Assembly: GCA_965153355.1 (NCBI GenBank) | Contig: OZ231126.1 | Span: 84,940,001-85,004,000, forward strand | Length of the DNA: 64,000 bases | Source of the DNA: Flaccisagitta enflata | Lineage: Eukaryota; Chaetognatha; Sagittoidea; Aphragmophora | Direction of reading: 5' to 3' | Shown: positions 52,637-64,000 of the stretch, piece by piece | Position numbering within the stretch: position 1 is the first letter of the stretch | How the letters are laid out: every line of letters begins with the position of its first letter | Position numbers and translations under genes: made by a program | Notes under the pieces: generated by a model | What the model was told of the DNA's origin: nothing | The model's input: only the letters and a program-made list of their open reading frames with translations | Database searches by the model: none

Positions 52637-52954
52637 AGACAACAAAGACTCAATTCAGAGTACAGTCATGCTTGGATAAGTTGTAACTGGCTTCCCGCGA
52701 TCTTGAGCCAATTACTCAGATGGAAGACAGGAAAACATATTAAAGTTAGAGATATAATGCCATAGTACTCTTGTCTTTTTAAACTCTTTTGTTTTCTAAT
52801 CATATCTGTTTTACGTGTAATGTTATATGACGATGTCGCCTCATGGCTCAGCTCAACCGGATACATGAAATTGAGGCCATTCAAAAAAATGAAGAGCTCA
52901 GGTCCAGTTTAGAAGGGGATATTTGGTATTTCACAATATCTTTTCTACCACTCT
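52637..52954. other. Non-coding stretch, nothing recognised
   Basis: No coding frame with splice support and no known repeat. Confidence 0.35.
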
Positions 52955-53202
52955 TTTTAGTCGCGTGCACGCGACTCTACACCCCGCTTTGTCTATCTGT
53001 CCGTAGGTTGGTTGGTCGGTTGGTTGGTCGGTCGGTTGGTCGCTCCCCATTTTACTTTTTTTATAAATAAATATCAATTTTATTTCTTTACGTCATTTTA
53101 AGTCATTTTAGGGTATACTAAGTCATTCTAAGTCATTCTAAGTCATTCTAAGTCAATCTGTAAGTCTCGCACGCGACTTATAGGTGTTGGCCTTGTTTCA
53201 GT
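52955..53202 (-). mobile_element. Family A element with AAGTCATTTT array
   Basis: TTTTTAGTCGCGTGCACGCGACTCTACACCCCG, GGTT/GGTC units, TTTACTTTTTTTATAA, a 10-bp AAGTCATTCT array, TCGCACGCGACTTATAGGTG, TTGGCCTTGTTT. Same architecture as 40396-40775. Confidence 0.75.
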
Positions 53203-53561
53203 TTAATGGCCAGCTCAAACGCCATCTAAATTTGACATCAAAGTTGGGCCCCGTGAATAAAAGCGTATGTACTTGCCCACTGAAACCTAGTTTGAACCGT
53301 ATGGAATGCAAGGGGAGCGGTTTGTGACAACTTCTAAGCATCAATACACTGCTGAATGGCGCTCAGCATTGAAGGTGGCAGTGGATTTACGAAGTATTGT
53401 TGCTTATTTATCTAAAATTGTTTAGTTTGACTCATAAAATGTCTAAAAGATAAGATAAAACACGACTTTCGATTTATCCAAGCAGCACCGTACAATGAAA
53501 AAACGTTTAAACTCACGTTGATTTAACTTGATTTGGCCGTTTAAGTAAACAGAATGGATCA
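53203..53561. other. Non-coding stretch, nothing recognised
   Basis: No gene-like frame or repeat family recognised. Confidence 0.35.
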
Positions 53562-53695
53562 ATTCAACTGAATTACCTTTTCAATTCAACTGAATTACCT
53601 TTTCAATTCAACTGAATTACCTTTTCAATTCAACTGAATTACCTTTTCAATTTAACTGAATTACCCTTTCAATTCAGCCGAATTTCCTTATTCGA
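53562..53695. repeat. 22-bp TTCAACTGAATTACCTTTTCAA tandem repeat
   Basis: Five to six copies, the last two with substitutions. Confidence 0.9.
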
Positions 53696-54079
53696 CAGTG
53701 AAATAGTAATGATAGTGGTTTATTGTTGAAAAATTTCGCAAGTCAATTGTTTTTCTAATCAATTTCTTTTCCGCGAAAGAAATAGTACAGATGAAACATG
53801 AGTAAGATGAAAAAAAGAATAAAAAACATAAGCCAAGTTAGAAATAGAATTGGCAAAGCAGTGAACGATGGAATTTTCTGTCATGAGTACATAATGACGT
53901 TTTCTTCCCAGGGGTGTATAAAGTTGAGCGGCCTTTGATTTCTTTCCCTACCCCCCTGGTCATTGATTTCCTTCCCCGCCGGGTCAAAATATGGTTTGAT
54001 TTTCAACCCCATAGAGTATAAATATAGTATGAATTTAGTCAGAATAGTATAAAACAGTGTTGTAGCAATCAGGTTGGGC

Positions 54080-54815
54080 AGGGCAGGGGCTGTCCTTGAC
54101 GGACGGCGTCTCCTTTCGGCTTTCGCTCTATAATGGGCTGGTTCTCCCGCACCTGCAGTATTGCCTGATGGTGTGGGGAGACCTAAAGGAGGGGCGGAAC
54201 CTGACGCTGGGGGGGGGGGGGCCTTGGGCAGGTATCAGAAAAGGTTTGCTGGCCTGGTTGCTGGCAACAGGGGGCAGTACCATGCCGACCCGCTTCTGGC
54301 CCAGCATGGCATGCTGAAACTGGGGGACCTATATAGGCAGCAGCTTAGGGTCCACGCCTGGAAATTCTGGAATGGGCGGCTTCCAGAGTACCAGGCAGCT
54401 ATGCTGGGGAGAATTGATGGGGTCCATAGGTATGGGCGGGGCTCTACTTGTCGACGAGGGATCATAGGTCGGTGGGGTATAGGGTGCCCAAGGAGTGGGC
54501 GACGATTCCGGAGGGGCAGAGGGGGGATGGGTCTCTTGGGGCATTCAAGAGGAGGTCGAGGGCTGGGTTTCTGTCCTCTTATGCTGGGTTCCGGTGTCCG
54601 GGGGGCTGTGGGATCTGTCCTTGAGTTGTGGGCGACGTGGGCACGTGTCTCGGTGGTGTGATTCAATTGGTCTTGGAGAATTATCGTTGCTGTTAGTGGT
54701 TGGCTTCCATTGATTCTAAGCAAAATGTATTTTCTGCTTCGTTCGTGATACTTATTATTATGTGATCTTTACATTCTTCGCCATTGTATTGAATATTTTG
54801 AATTGAATTGAATCT
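54080..54815 (+). pseudogene. LINE reverse-transcriptase C-terminal remnant
   Basis: Two frames together give the usual end of a CR1/Jockey-type non-LTR retrotransposon polymerase: LYNGLVLPHLQYCLMVWGDL, then YQKRFAGLVAGN, HADPLLAQHGMLKLGDLY, LRVHAWKFWNGRLPEYQ and VHRYG. These fit the family pattern 'L..S.V.PHL.YC..VWG ... LQKR..R.I ... L....L.L..L' and a final 'H.Y.TR'-like motif. The frames switch at a G run (54210-54221), so it is frameshifted and inactive. GAATTGAATTGAATC near 54793 may be the short-repeat LINE tail. Everything upstream (endonuclease, RT core) is missing. Confidence 0.7.
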
Positions 54816-55305
54816 ATTGCTAGAGGCTATGCCTATGCGATTTACCATGTTCTACCTTTTCATTTGCAGAAAATACTATCTTTTGGAACAGTAAAAAGTG
54901 TAAAATCTTCTAAAATTTTGTTTTTTCTCCTTTTCGACCCTTTGATTTTCTTCACCATCTCCCAACCCTTACATTCTATTTCCCCCCCCCCCTCAACTTT
55001 ATACACCCCTGAATTCTTCCACGACCCCCTCCCGTCCATGTCCATTTAATTCCTACCTTACTCGCCCGCTCGTATGTGTCTAGCCCCCCCCCCACGGAAA
55101 GATAACGATAATCGGCTTGGATAAAAGAATATACATGATCACTCCATTAATGGATCGTTATTTTTTTCCCTTTTTTTTTTTGCGATGGTGGAGGGTGGTC
55201 ATTATGGGTGGATACAGTTGATTTACGCTTGTTTTTAAGGCCAGTGTTCGATGAAGGCTTTTGACACAATAAGACTATTGTTTCTGGTTTCATCAAATTG
55301 TCCTT
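54816..55305. other. Non-coding, downstream of the SLC1 stop
   Basis: C- and T-rich homopolymer runs (54980, 55086, 55160). The part near 55305 should be 3' UTR of the minus-strand SLC1 gene. No clear polyadenylation signal was identified. Confidence 0.4.
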
Positions 55306-55441
55306 TCAGTCCTCGTGGTGTATCTGATTGTCGTCTTCTGCACCATTGGTTTTCTTCTCAGTCTCGAGCAGATGCGCCGACGTTTCGTTGATTAGAGACG
55401 CGCAAAAGCAGTCGCCCAAAACGTTCACCGCCGTCGAGAAC
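55306..55441 (-). CDS. SLC1-type transporter, last coding exon
   Basis: One base plus 45 codons from acceptor TTGCAG|G to TGA 55306-55308. It encodes FSTAVNVLGDCFCASLINET followed by a 24-residue Glu/Asp/His-rich cytosolic tail. TAVNVLGD is the end of transmembrane helix 8 in SLC1 (EAAT/ASCT, bacterial Glt) carriers, including the Asn and Asp of the sodium site. The helix-8 Arg that holds the substrate side-chain carboxylate in glutamate carriers aligns with Ser here. It joins in phase with the exon at 56791: AG|G codes the Arg in ARFST. Confidence 0.8.
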
Positions 55442-55612
55442 CTGCAACCAACGATTTAAGCTTATGTAAACTGCTTATTGATCACACGCGAGAACCATCA
55501 GCATTGCAGATATGTCAAGGTGCACACGAAGGGGCAATTTTCACGGTCAAATCAAATTCAAGAAAAATAACAAAGTGATGAATTCACAATTTGTTAAAAA
55601 GAAATCATATCT

Positions 55613-55833
55613 TTAGTCGCGTGCACGCGACTCTACAACCCGCTTTGTCCGTTGGTCGGTCGGCTGGTCGGTTGGTTGGTTGGTCGGTCAGTCACACTTT
55701 ACTTTTTTTTATGATTTTATTTCTTTGACATCACTGCTCCTGCCCAAATGGTCTGGTGACCTCAAATATGGCCCCTGCCCACCCGCACGCGACTTAGGTA
55801 GCCGTGTATCCGGCCTTGTTAGTATAAATTATT
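55613..55833 (-). mobile_element. Family A element in SLC1 intron
   Basis: CTTTAGTCGCGTGCACGCGACTCTACAACCCG, GGTC/GGTT tract, CACACTTTACTTTTTTTTATG, TGACATCACTGCTCCTGCCC, TGGTGACCTCAAATATGGCC, CCCGCACGCGACTTAGG and CCGTGTATCCGGCCTTGTT. A near-complete copy in opposite orientation to those at 4959 and 52485. Confidence 0.8.
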
Positions 55834-55921
55834 GATTTATTTGCATTGAGAATCATTTATGGGTTCAAAATCAGTTGGAAAAAAATGAGAAAAAAAAATA
55901 GCCTCCACTCCTTTACTTGTC

Positions 55922-56068
55922 TCACGTGAAATTCTTAATCTGTCCCTGAATGCATAAATTTGCATTTCTAAACACATGGCCCTGTTCTAAAGACATATAG
56001 GATAAGGGCCATGTTCTTAGAAATGCAAAATTTTACTTTCAGAGAGAGATTTAGAATTTCACGCGTAA
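55922..56068. mobile_element. MITE with GTGAAATT ends, copy 2 (SLC1 intron)
   Basis: CACGTGAAATTCTTAATC and GATTTAGAATTTCACGCG are inverted ends. The interior TTTGCATTTCTAAACACATGG / CCATGTTCTTAGAAATGCAAA is shared with 36774-36908. Confidence 0.75.
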
Positions 56069-56364
56069 TATGCTGTTCCTGCGCACTGCAACATATCTTA
56101 ACATCATTTAAACCGCGGTGGACAATCTGGGAGTAACATCACAGTGACATTTTTTTCTTTTAGATATTGATAAAAGATATCATTCTTTGGCGCAATGGTG
56201 ATCTACAAGTCTTAAGGCCAATAAGAACATCAACTAAGGGTTCACATACATATAATTCTAAAAGTAAGAATCAATTGTCGGATATTTTGGCATACCCATA
56301 CATCATAGGCAAAGAAAAAGAGATGAGACAGATATTTAAAGGGGAAAAAAGATATCAGGAGAGA

Positions 56365-56736
<372 letters not shown>

Positions 56737-56790
56737 GCACAGAGGAACAAAGGCAGGCAAAGTTTAAGCATAGACTAAAAATAAGTTTAC

Positions 56791-56938
56791 CTCGCTCTGA
56801 GCCAATTGAGAGGAAGGACGTAAACAAAGTCTTTGACAGGAATGTTGACGGGCTCAAAAATGACGGCGACGGAAGTAAATGAAGCGCCACCACTCGGCAT
56901 CGCCTGACCCATGAACGCAGTCAGCATCGCCATCAATA
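56791..56938 (-). CDS. SLC1-type transporter, HP2/TM8 exon
   Basis: A 148-base exon with acceptor CATTAG|TATTG and donor GCGAG|GTAAAC. It encodes LMAMLTAFMGQAMPSGGASF, then TSVAVIFEPVNIPVKDFVYV and LPLNWLRA. It aligns with the family segment '[44 protein letters not shown]', i.e. re-entrant loop HP2 and the start of helix 8. HP2 is one residue shorter than usual. The helix-8 Asp residues that contact the substrate amino group align with Ala, and the earlier Asp with Asn. Both splice phases (1 in, 2 out) agree with the neighbouring exons. In the family this region gates substrate access from outside the membrane. Confidence 0.8.
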
Positions 56939-56949
56939 CTAATGATGAA

Positions 56950-57416
56950 TTATATGAATGAATGAATGAATGAATGAATGAATGAATGAATGAATGAATG
57001 AATAAATGAATGAATGAATGAATGAATGAATGAATGAATGAATGAATGAATAAATAAATGAATGAATTGATGAATGAATGAATGAGTGAATGAATGAAAG
57101 AATGAATGAATGAATGAATGAATGAATGAATGAATGAATGAATGAATGAATGAATGAATGAATGAATGAATGAATGAATGAATGAATGAATGAATGAATG
57201 AATGAATCAGGACCGCAGACTAAAATTTACGAATGAATGAATAGAAACACATGTTGATTACATGATTTTTGTTCTTATTTCTTCAAGATTTAGGAATGAA
57301 TGAATCAATGAAGGAATGAATGAATGAATGAATGAATGAATGAATGGATGAATGAATGAATGAATGAATGAATGAATGAATGAATGAATGAATGAATGAA
57401 TGAAGAATGAATTATT
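56950..57416. repeat. (AATG)n microsatellites in SLC1 intron
   Basis: Two AATG arrays (56953-57207 and 57294-57404) separated by a short unique segment. They begin almost at the acceptor of the HP2 exon, at about 15 bases. Confidence 0.95.
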
Positions 57417-57589
57417 GAACCAATATTGCGTTGGCGCACGGAAAAATGTTAGCCGTGATGTTGTGTTGTATTTCCCAGCCGCACTAAGGCAAATTCCAAA
57501 GGATTTGCGACCATGGTTTAGGAATCAGTGGAACAACTGAATGAGGGCGGTCAATCCATTGTTGGAATAAATTGCCACTTTAGCCTCAC

Positions 57590-57689
57590 TTGTGACAACG
57601 AGGTCGGAGGTTGAAAGGCTTATGTTGTCGTATTGAGCGATAAAGACGGCAACCATGCCGTACGAAAGGGCAGCACCATTCATGTTCAC
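57590..57689 (-). CDS. SLC1-type transporter, TM7 exon
   Basis: A 100-base segment from a short pyrimidine-rich acceptor (CCATTCCAAG|GTG) to donor ACAA|GTGAGG. It encodes VNMNGAALSYGMVAVFIAQY then DNISLSTSDLVVT. It matches the helix-7 signature 'TVNMDGTALYEAVAAIFIAQ' of SLC1 carriers. The signature Asp (cation site) is Asn and the following Thr is Ala. The donor is phase 1, completed as an Ile codon by the next exon, which restores the family's 'VVTI' pattern. The 5' limit is less sure, because the acceptor is weak. Upstream exons (HP1 and TM1-6) were not found before the window's repeats. Confidence 0.7.
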
Positions 57690-57707
57690 CTTGGAATGGA
57701 ATGGGAA

Positions 57708-57983
<276 letters not shown>

Positions 57984-58251
57984 GCGGCGTATCTGAGCCA
58001 AGATTTTAGCAGCTGCCGCCTCCAATCTATGTCCGACAAAGCTCCTGTCCGGCCCATATTACTAAAAATTATTATCATGTACAGTTATATATTTCTATTC
58101 AAAAATATACATAAATATCTACTACTACATAAATATAACTATATATGACCATACATAACTTGTTACAGCAGTGTGTATTGTGTAACTATGTATTACAACA
58201 TTTGTCTAAATAAGTTCATAGAATTCTCATCACATTTGGAGCATGATCATG

Positions 58252-58598
<347 letters not shown>

Positions 58599-58765
58599 GT
58601 TGTTGTTATGTCTAAAATCCATTTTCAGCAAAAAAGCATCGATGCAATACAGCGATAAACATGTTCCGCTTCATAAATGCGTCAATGTGGTTTCTCTAGA
58701 ATTGCGGCTAAAAGAGTGAATGGTCGCTGCAATGTCAAGCAAATATGATATAGCAGTTGCCGTTT

Positions 58766-59363
58766 TTTAGTCACGTGCTACGCGACTCTACATCCCGCTA
58801 TGTCAGTCCGTCGGTCAGTTGGTTGGTCGGTTGATCCGTCGCGTCGGTTGCTTGGTCCCCTTTTTGGGCAGCGGCCCCGAAGGGGTTGATGACCTATGCT
58901 TTCACACATATGGGGGATTTTCTCCTCCTCCTCCTTCTTCTTCTTCTTCTTCTTCTTCTTCTTCTTCTTCTTCTTCTTCTTCTTCTTCTTCTTCTTCTTC
59001 TTCTTCTTCTACGTACCCCCCCTCCCCCCAGCCTCGAGGCCTATATCTCAGCCTCAAGGCCCATATCCCAGCCTCGAGGCCCTGATGGCCTGATCCCAGT
59101 CTTGAGGCCCAAATCCCAAACTCCAGACCCATATCCCCATTCCAAGGCCCAAATTCCAGCCTCAAGGGATTTAGGCCTCAAGAATGGGATTTGGCCCTTT
59201 CAGCGCCATTTGAAACGCATGGCATGGCGATTAGGAGGCTAGTCGAAATCGCGTCGAAATCGCGCTGGAAAGGCTTGTCCGCAAGAGCATACTGGTGACC
59301 TTATTCAGCACTGCCCCTGCCCACCCGCACGCGACTGGGGCAGCCGTTATCCGGCCTTGTTTC
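58766..59363 (-). mobile_element. Family A element with nested Family B
   Basis: TTTTTTAGTCACGTGCTACGCGACTCTACATCC and GGTC tract (Family A 3' side) lead at 58862 into TTTTTGGGCAGCGGCCCCGA (Family B). A (CTT)n run (58936-59010), a GGCCT-rich minisatellite (59030-59180), and then CTGCCCCTGCCCACCCGCAC, GCGACTGGGGCAGCCG, ATCCGGCCTTG (Family A 5' side) follow. Confidence 0.65.
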
Positions 59364-59925
59364 TTCTCATGGCTTGGAAATGAACTGACCTGGCTAATTG
59401 TAACCCGTCATCTTGATTATTGTGTAAGTTCAAAAAAGAGAGCGAGACCAAGATCTGTCTGTCTGTTTGTCAAACGTTAAAATGATCAACAGACACCCTG
59501 ACCGCTTTGATCTGACGAGCGATAACTACTTCATTATTATGTCTCCCTGCCCCTGCTCTCGAACTAAGACTGCCTCGAGTTGACTGTCCCTGCCCAGTGC
59601 CCACCCTCATGTGATTACAGCTCTTGAACGATTACTTTTCTATTGTCTAAATGCATCTTAACTGTGAACGTGGACTCGGCCCTCATTAGACCCCCTCTTA
59701 GATCTCCCTTGAATAATTACTGATTCAAAAGTAATTCCAATAGTTGAGATCAATTAGGAAACTATTTTTCATTTTAGCGAGCTATGAATATTTCATGATG
59801 ACAGACATTTATCCACGAAGCAAAAATAAACTTCAGTTTGATGAATGATTATTCTTTTATGTCCGAGGTTAACTCCTCAATCGATCTTTGAGCATTTTTA
59901 GTACAAAATTTTACTGGATATGTAC
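59364..59925. other. Non-coding stretch with decayed Family A motifs
   Basis: Pieces such as CTGCCCAGTGCCCACCCTCA near 59590 resemble Family A. No coding frame. Confidence 0.35.
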
Positions 59926-60070
59926 ATACAGTTAAACCCCGCTAAAACGGATCCGAGAGTTACGGAAAACCGCCTTTAACAGATATTATGTTCCTTTCAT
60001 GACATTGTCTTTTAATTATGACCTTGTCAATAATGGAATTCCGCATATAATGGGTAAAATTTGTTAGTCC
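59926..60070 (+). mobile_element. Pogo/Tigger-like MITE remnant
   Basis: TACAGTTAAACCCCGCTAAAACGGATC begins a segment with CGAGAGTTACGGAAAACCGCC and ATAATGGAATTCCGCATATAATGGG. This style is typical of pogo-group MITE ends. The right end is lost near the GA tract. Confidence 0.4.
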
Positions 60071-60093
60071 GTTGACAGTCGTAATTGCGGGTT

Positions 60094-60096
<3 letters not shown>

Positions 60097-60186
<90 letters not shown>

Positions 60187-60242
60187 GACAGAGAGAGAGA
60201 GAGAGACAGAAAGACAGAGAGACAGCAAAGAGAGAGAGAAAA

Positions 60243-60308
<66 letters not shown>

Positions 60309-60331
60309 CAAAGAGAGAGAGAGAGAAAAAC
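60097..60331. repeat. (GA)n microsatellite
   Basis: GA with CAGAGA and AAAGAA interruptions. Confidence 0.95.
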
Positions 60332-60385
60332 AAGGCCGGATACACGGCTACCCCAGTCGCGTGCGGGGGGCAGGGGCGGGCGCGA
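60332..60385 (+). mobile_element. Family A 5'-end fragment
   Basis: CAAGGCCGGATACACGGCTA, CCCCAGTCGCGTGCGGGGGG directly after a GA tract. Body and 3' end are missing. Confidence 0.65.
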
Positions 60386-60511
60386 CGCGGTGCACCGAAT
60401 TTACAAAGTCTCAGTGCCCCAAATTCAGTCTCAGTCTCACTGCCCCTAATTCTGTCCAATGATAATTATGCAATGATATTTTTTTTGTACTCTTTGTTAT
60501 ATATTTGAAGG

Positions 60512-61205
<694 letters not shown>

Positions 61206-61690
61206 CATTTCCTTTCTCTTTCTCTTTCTTGAGTAGTACATTATTCAATATTTTTTCTATTCTTGAGTTGATACTTTTCATAGTTTTTTAAAGATTGTCA
61301 AAAATATATTTTGAAGTTACAATAATTTATCTTCGAAAAAAATCCCTCAAATAATGATAAAAAAAAATTCACAGAATTTGCTTTTAAACAAAATAATTCT
61401 TCCAATTATATGTTTGAGGCTCATATTTCAAAATCTGGTCTAAAATTTTCTATGCATAAAAACAAACAACAGATTTTTGAAAATCTTTTAAAGTGAAAAT
61501 GCTTCATAAAATTTAAGAAAAAAAATATTATCTTTTCAGACTCCTATCACCAAATAAAGATTAAAATGTTTTAGTGAATGAACAATTGAATAGAAATATG
61601 ATAAAAAAGGCTACACAATTTTTCAAAATAACATTTAAAACGTTTTTATTTTAAGTAAATAGATTTTTTGAACAAGTAATATGGCAGACA
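61206..61690. other. Non-coding stretch, nothing recognised
   Basis: AT-rich sequence without gene or repeat family. Confidence 0.4.
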
Positions 61691-61698
61691 AAAAAAAA

Positions 61699-61974
<276 letters not shown>

Positions 61975-62104
61975 ATAAAAGCAAATAACACAGATAGAAA
62001 AAATTACCATTTGTCAATGCAAGAATTAGGGGCAGTGAGACTGAGACTAAATGTAAATCTAAGGGCCAGAATTAGAGGAGCAATATACACTCGGCAGAGA
62101 GGCA

Positions 62105-62233
62105 CATGAGAATCACCCAGTCATTTGGGCAGAACAGTAGGGCCAAAACCTTAAAAAAAAAAAAAATGATTAAGTGTAACCAGACCGACGGACGGACGAG
62201 CAGACCGACAGACAAAGTAACATGACTGAAAAG
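62105..62233 (+). mobile_element. Family A element (degenerate)
   Basis: GTCATTTGGGCAGAACAGTAGG, GCCAAAACCTTAAAAAAA, AAGTGTAACCAGACCGACGG, GACAGACAAAGTAACATGACTGAAAAG. Body and tract survive; both hairpins are decayed. Confidence 0.5.
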
Positions 62234-62235
62234 AA

Positions 62236-62238
<3 letters not shown>

Positions 62239-62311
<73 letters not shown>

Positions 62312-62440
62312 AACAGAGAGAGAAGAGAGACAGACAAGAGACAGAGACAGACAGCGGGCAGCAAAGAGAGAAAGAAAGAAAGAGACAGAGACAGAGACAG
62401 AGAGAGAGAGACAGAGAGACAGAGAGACAGCAAGAGAGAA
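62239..62440. repeat. (GA)n microsatellite with CAGA interruptions
   Basis: Pure GA (62243-62306), then mixed GAGACAGACAGA repeats, directly following a Family A end. Confidence 0.9.
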
Positions 62441-62444
62441 AAAC

Positions 62445-62932
62445 AGGTGGCCCAAAGGCAATACGTGGTCAGCGATACCCGTTGCCCTGCTTTGCATGTG
62501 TAAATCAGAATGAGAGCAGGAGCAGCGGCCCCAAAGGGCGCAGTCTGTAGAACACAAGGGGACTTTCGTTTGTCCGTTTGTCCATCCATCCGTCCATCCC
62601 CCCCAGGCCCTCTCAGGCCTGAGAGCCATACTCTCAGGCCTAAAATCTGCCCTCTCAGGCCTGAAATCTGCCCTCTCATGCCTTGAATCTGAGAGAGTGA
62701 GATTTCAGGCCTGAGAGGGCAGGTCAAGCCTGAAGGATGGAGTTCAAAGGTCTCAAAGGGCAAGACCTGAGCCTGAGAGGGCAGTCAAGGCATGAGGGCA
62801 GATTTCGGGCAGAAGGCAGACCACAGGCCTGGGAGGGCCTGGGGGAACGAACAAGCGAGGCAGGCGGACAAGCGGCAGGCGAAGTCCCTGTGTTCTACAG
62901 GACTTCGTCCCCTTAGGACAGCTGCCCAAAAA

Positions 62933-62936
<4 letters not shown>
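62445..62936 (+). mobile_element. Family B element
   Basis: GTGGTCAGCGATACCCGTTGCC, GCAGCGGCCCCAAAGGG, GTCTGTAGAACACA, a GTCC stretch, a GGCCTGAGAGGGCAG minisatellite (62600-62830), then CCTGTGTTCTACAGGACTTCG and GGACAGCTGCCCAAAAAA. Confidence 0.65.
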
Positions 62937-62976
<40 letters not shown>

Positions 62977-63002
62977 CAAGAGAGAGGCAAAGAGAGAGTG
63001 AA
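62937..63002. repeat. (GA)n microsatellite
   Basis: GA run between a Family B end and a Family A start. Confidence 0.9.
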
Positions 63003-63176
63003 AAACAAGGCCGGATACACGGCTGCTGCCCAGTCGCGTGCGGGGGCAGGGCCGCATTGAGGTCACTTGATCATTTGGGCAGAGACAGTGAGGCCAAAAC
63101 CGCAAAAAAAACAAAACGTTAAGTGTAACAGACCAACGGACGGACCGACAGACCGACCGACAAAGCGTACGCAATG

Positions 63177-63180
<4 letters not shown>
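63003..63180 (+). mobile_element. Family A element, decayed 3' hairpin
   Basis: AACAAGGCCGGATACACGGC, AGTCGCGTGCGGG, TTGAGGTCACTTGATCATTTGG, CCAAAACCGCAAAAAAAAC, a GACC tract, and GCGTACGCAATGAAAAAAG. The usual AGTCGCG hairpin at the 3' end is not preserved. Confidence 0.65.
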
Positions 63181-63187
<7 letters not shown>

Positions 63188-63217
<30 letters not shown>

Positions 63218-63274
63218 CAGACAGAGAGACAGAGAGACAGAGAGAGAGACAGACAGAGAGAAAGAGAGAAGAAA

Positions 63275-63341
<67 letters not shown>

Positions 63342-63370
63342 AGACAGACAGACAGAAGAGAGAAGAGAAA
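63188..63370. repeat. (GA)n microsatellite with CAGA interruptions
   Basis: GA and GACA repeats between Family A and Family B copies. Confidence 0.9.
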
Positions 63371-63371
63371 A

Positions 63372-63540
63372 AACAAGTCATCCAAGGATCGCTTGGTCGG
63401 TACCCGATGCCCTGCAGATCAGCTGAAGTAGTGGGTAGAGCAGGGCAGCGGCCCCAAAGGACCGATGTCCTGTAGGACACAGGGGTGAATTTTCTTACGT
63501 CCTGAGATTCCTGAGAAGGCATATTTCAGGCCTTTGGACA
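63372..63540 (+). mobile_element. Family B left-end fragment
   Basis: AAGTCATCCAAGGATCGCTTGG, GGTACCCGATGCCCTGC, GCAGGGCAGCGGCCCCAAAG, GATGTCCTGTAGGACACAGG, ACGTCCTGAG. The minisatellite and right arm are missing. Confidence 0.65.
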
Positions 63541-64000
63541 ATTTTCCGTGATCTTCAATGGGAATTATATATTTTTTACAATCTTTCATCTATAAAGCAC
63601 AACAAAATCTCCGTGTGGGACCGTCCCTCCTGAACTGAACCATCTCTCTTCTTCTAGGACAAAAAACTACGATAACAGCTTACACGTCATCACCCTCTTG
63701 TCAGAACATCCAAAAAAAAAAGCAAAAAAAAGAAAACAAATCCAAAACCCGCTGCCTCTCTTTAACTCCCACCCTCCTCTCCTTCCCCCCTTGCCCCCCC
63801 CTTTCCCTTGATCAAACTGATTCATATGTCATAATGTTTTGGATTGTATTGTTGAATATCTGTATACCTATCTTTGTCGATTTAGTCTTATCTACCTGTA
63901 CTTTTTTGAATATTGAATGTATTCGTACATTTGTTTATTACCGTGTTCCCCTGTTTGATGTATCCGTACATCTTGTTGTGTATTTATGTATTTATTTTAG
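63541..64000. other. Non-coding stretch, nothing recognised
   Basis: A, then C and T rich homopolymer-like runs (63710-63810) followed by AT-rich sequence. No gene or repeat family recognised. Confidence 0.4.

Noticed and set aside
57986-58078. Minus-strand frame NMGRTGALSDIDWRRQLLKS ahead of the TCA array
   Set aside because: Looks protein-like but matches nothing in SLC1, runs into an Asp repeat and has no supporting splice sites.
58620-58700. Possible further upstream SLC1 exon on the minus strand (TTCTAG acceptor, reading RNHIDAFMKRNM)
   Set aside because: The short match to the 'NNGVDKR.TRF' region is weak, and no good donor follows in the right place.

Overview
This window is eukaryotic, and most likely from an invertebrate animal. 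The evidence is spliced coding exons with GT-AG boundaries, an exon chain for an SLC1-type membrane transporter, a CR1/Jockey-like LINE fragment, hAT-like and mariner/pogo-like DNA-transposon remnants, a degenerate TTAGGG-like tract, and very many simple repeats. I cannot name the species. Nothing prokaryotic is present (no operons, tRNA or rRNA genes, or CRISPR array).

Coding content is sparse. (1) 0.4-4.8 kb, plus strand: two exons of an unrecognised acidic, Asn-tract protein. (2) Minus strand: three very large, low-complexity exons at 29.6-32.5, 7.9-11.4 and 6.4-6.9 kb. Their splice phases agree (1 to 1, then 2 to 2), so they may belong to one gene of more than 2,270 codons with an intron of about 18 kb; the link is inference. 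(3) 55.3-57.7 kb, minus strand: the last three recognisable exons of an SLC1 (glutamate/neutral amino-acid transporter) gene. Its transmembrane core is conserved, but several substrate-contact residues are replaced.

Everything else is repeats. 11.7-14.4 kb is a 29-bp minisatellite invaded by several small transposons. Four long inverted-repeat (foldback) elements lie at 15.4-16.1, 20.3-21.9, 34.0-36.7 and 49.3-51.1 kb. 37.7-40.3 kb is a set of 10-13 bp AT-rich satellites. Long (CT)n, (CA)n, (ATTC)n and (TCA)n tracts occur throughout.

The most striking content is a family, here called Family A, of about 35 short dispersed elements. They run from a GGCC-type 5' hairpin, through a GTCN tetranucleotide tract, to a 3' hairpin followed by TAAAA. 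A short word near the 5' end is repeated inside the 3' hairpin. The word differs between subfamilies but matches within each copy, so it covaries. The layout resembles Helentron-associated (HINE, mini-me, pearl-like) non-autonomous elements. A second family, Family B (GGCAGCGGCCCC ends with an internal GGCCT-rich minisatellite), is often found next to or nested inside Family A.
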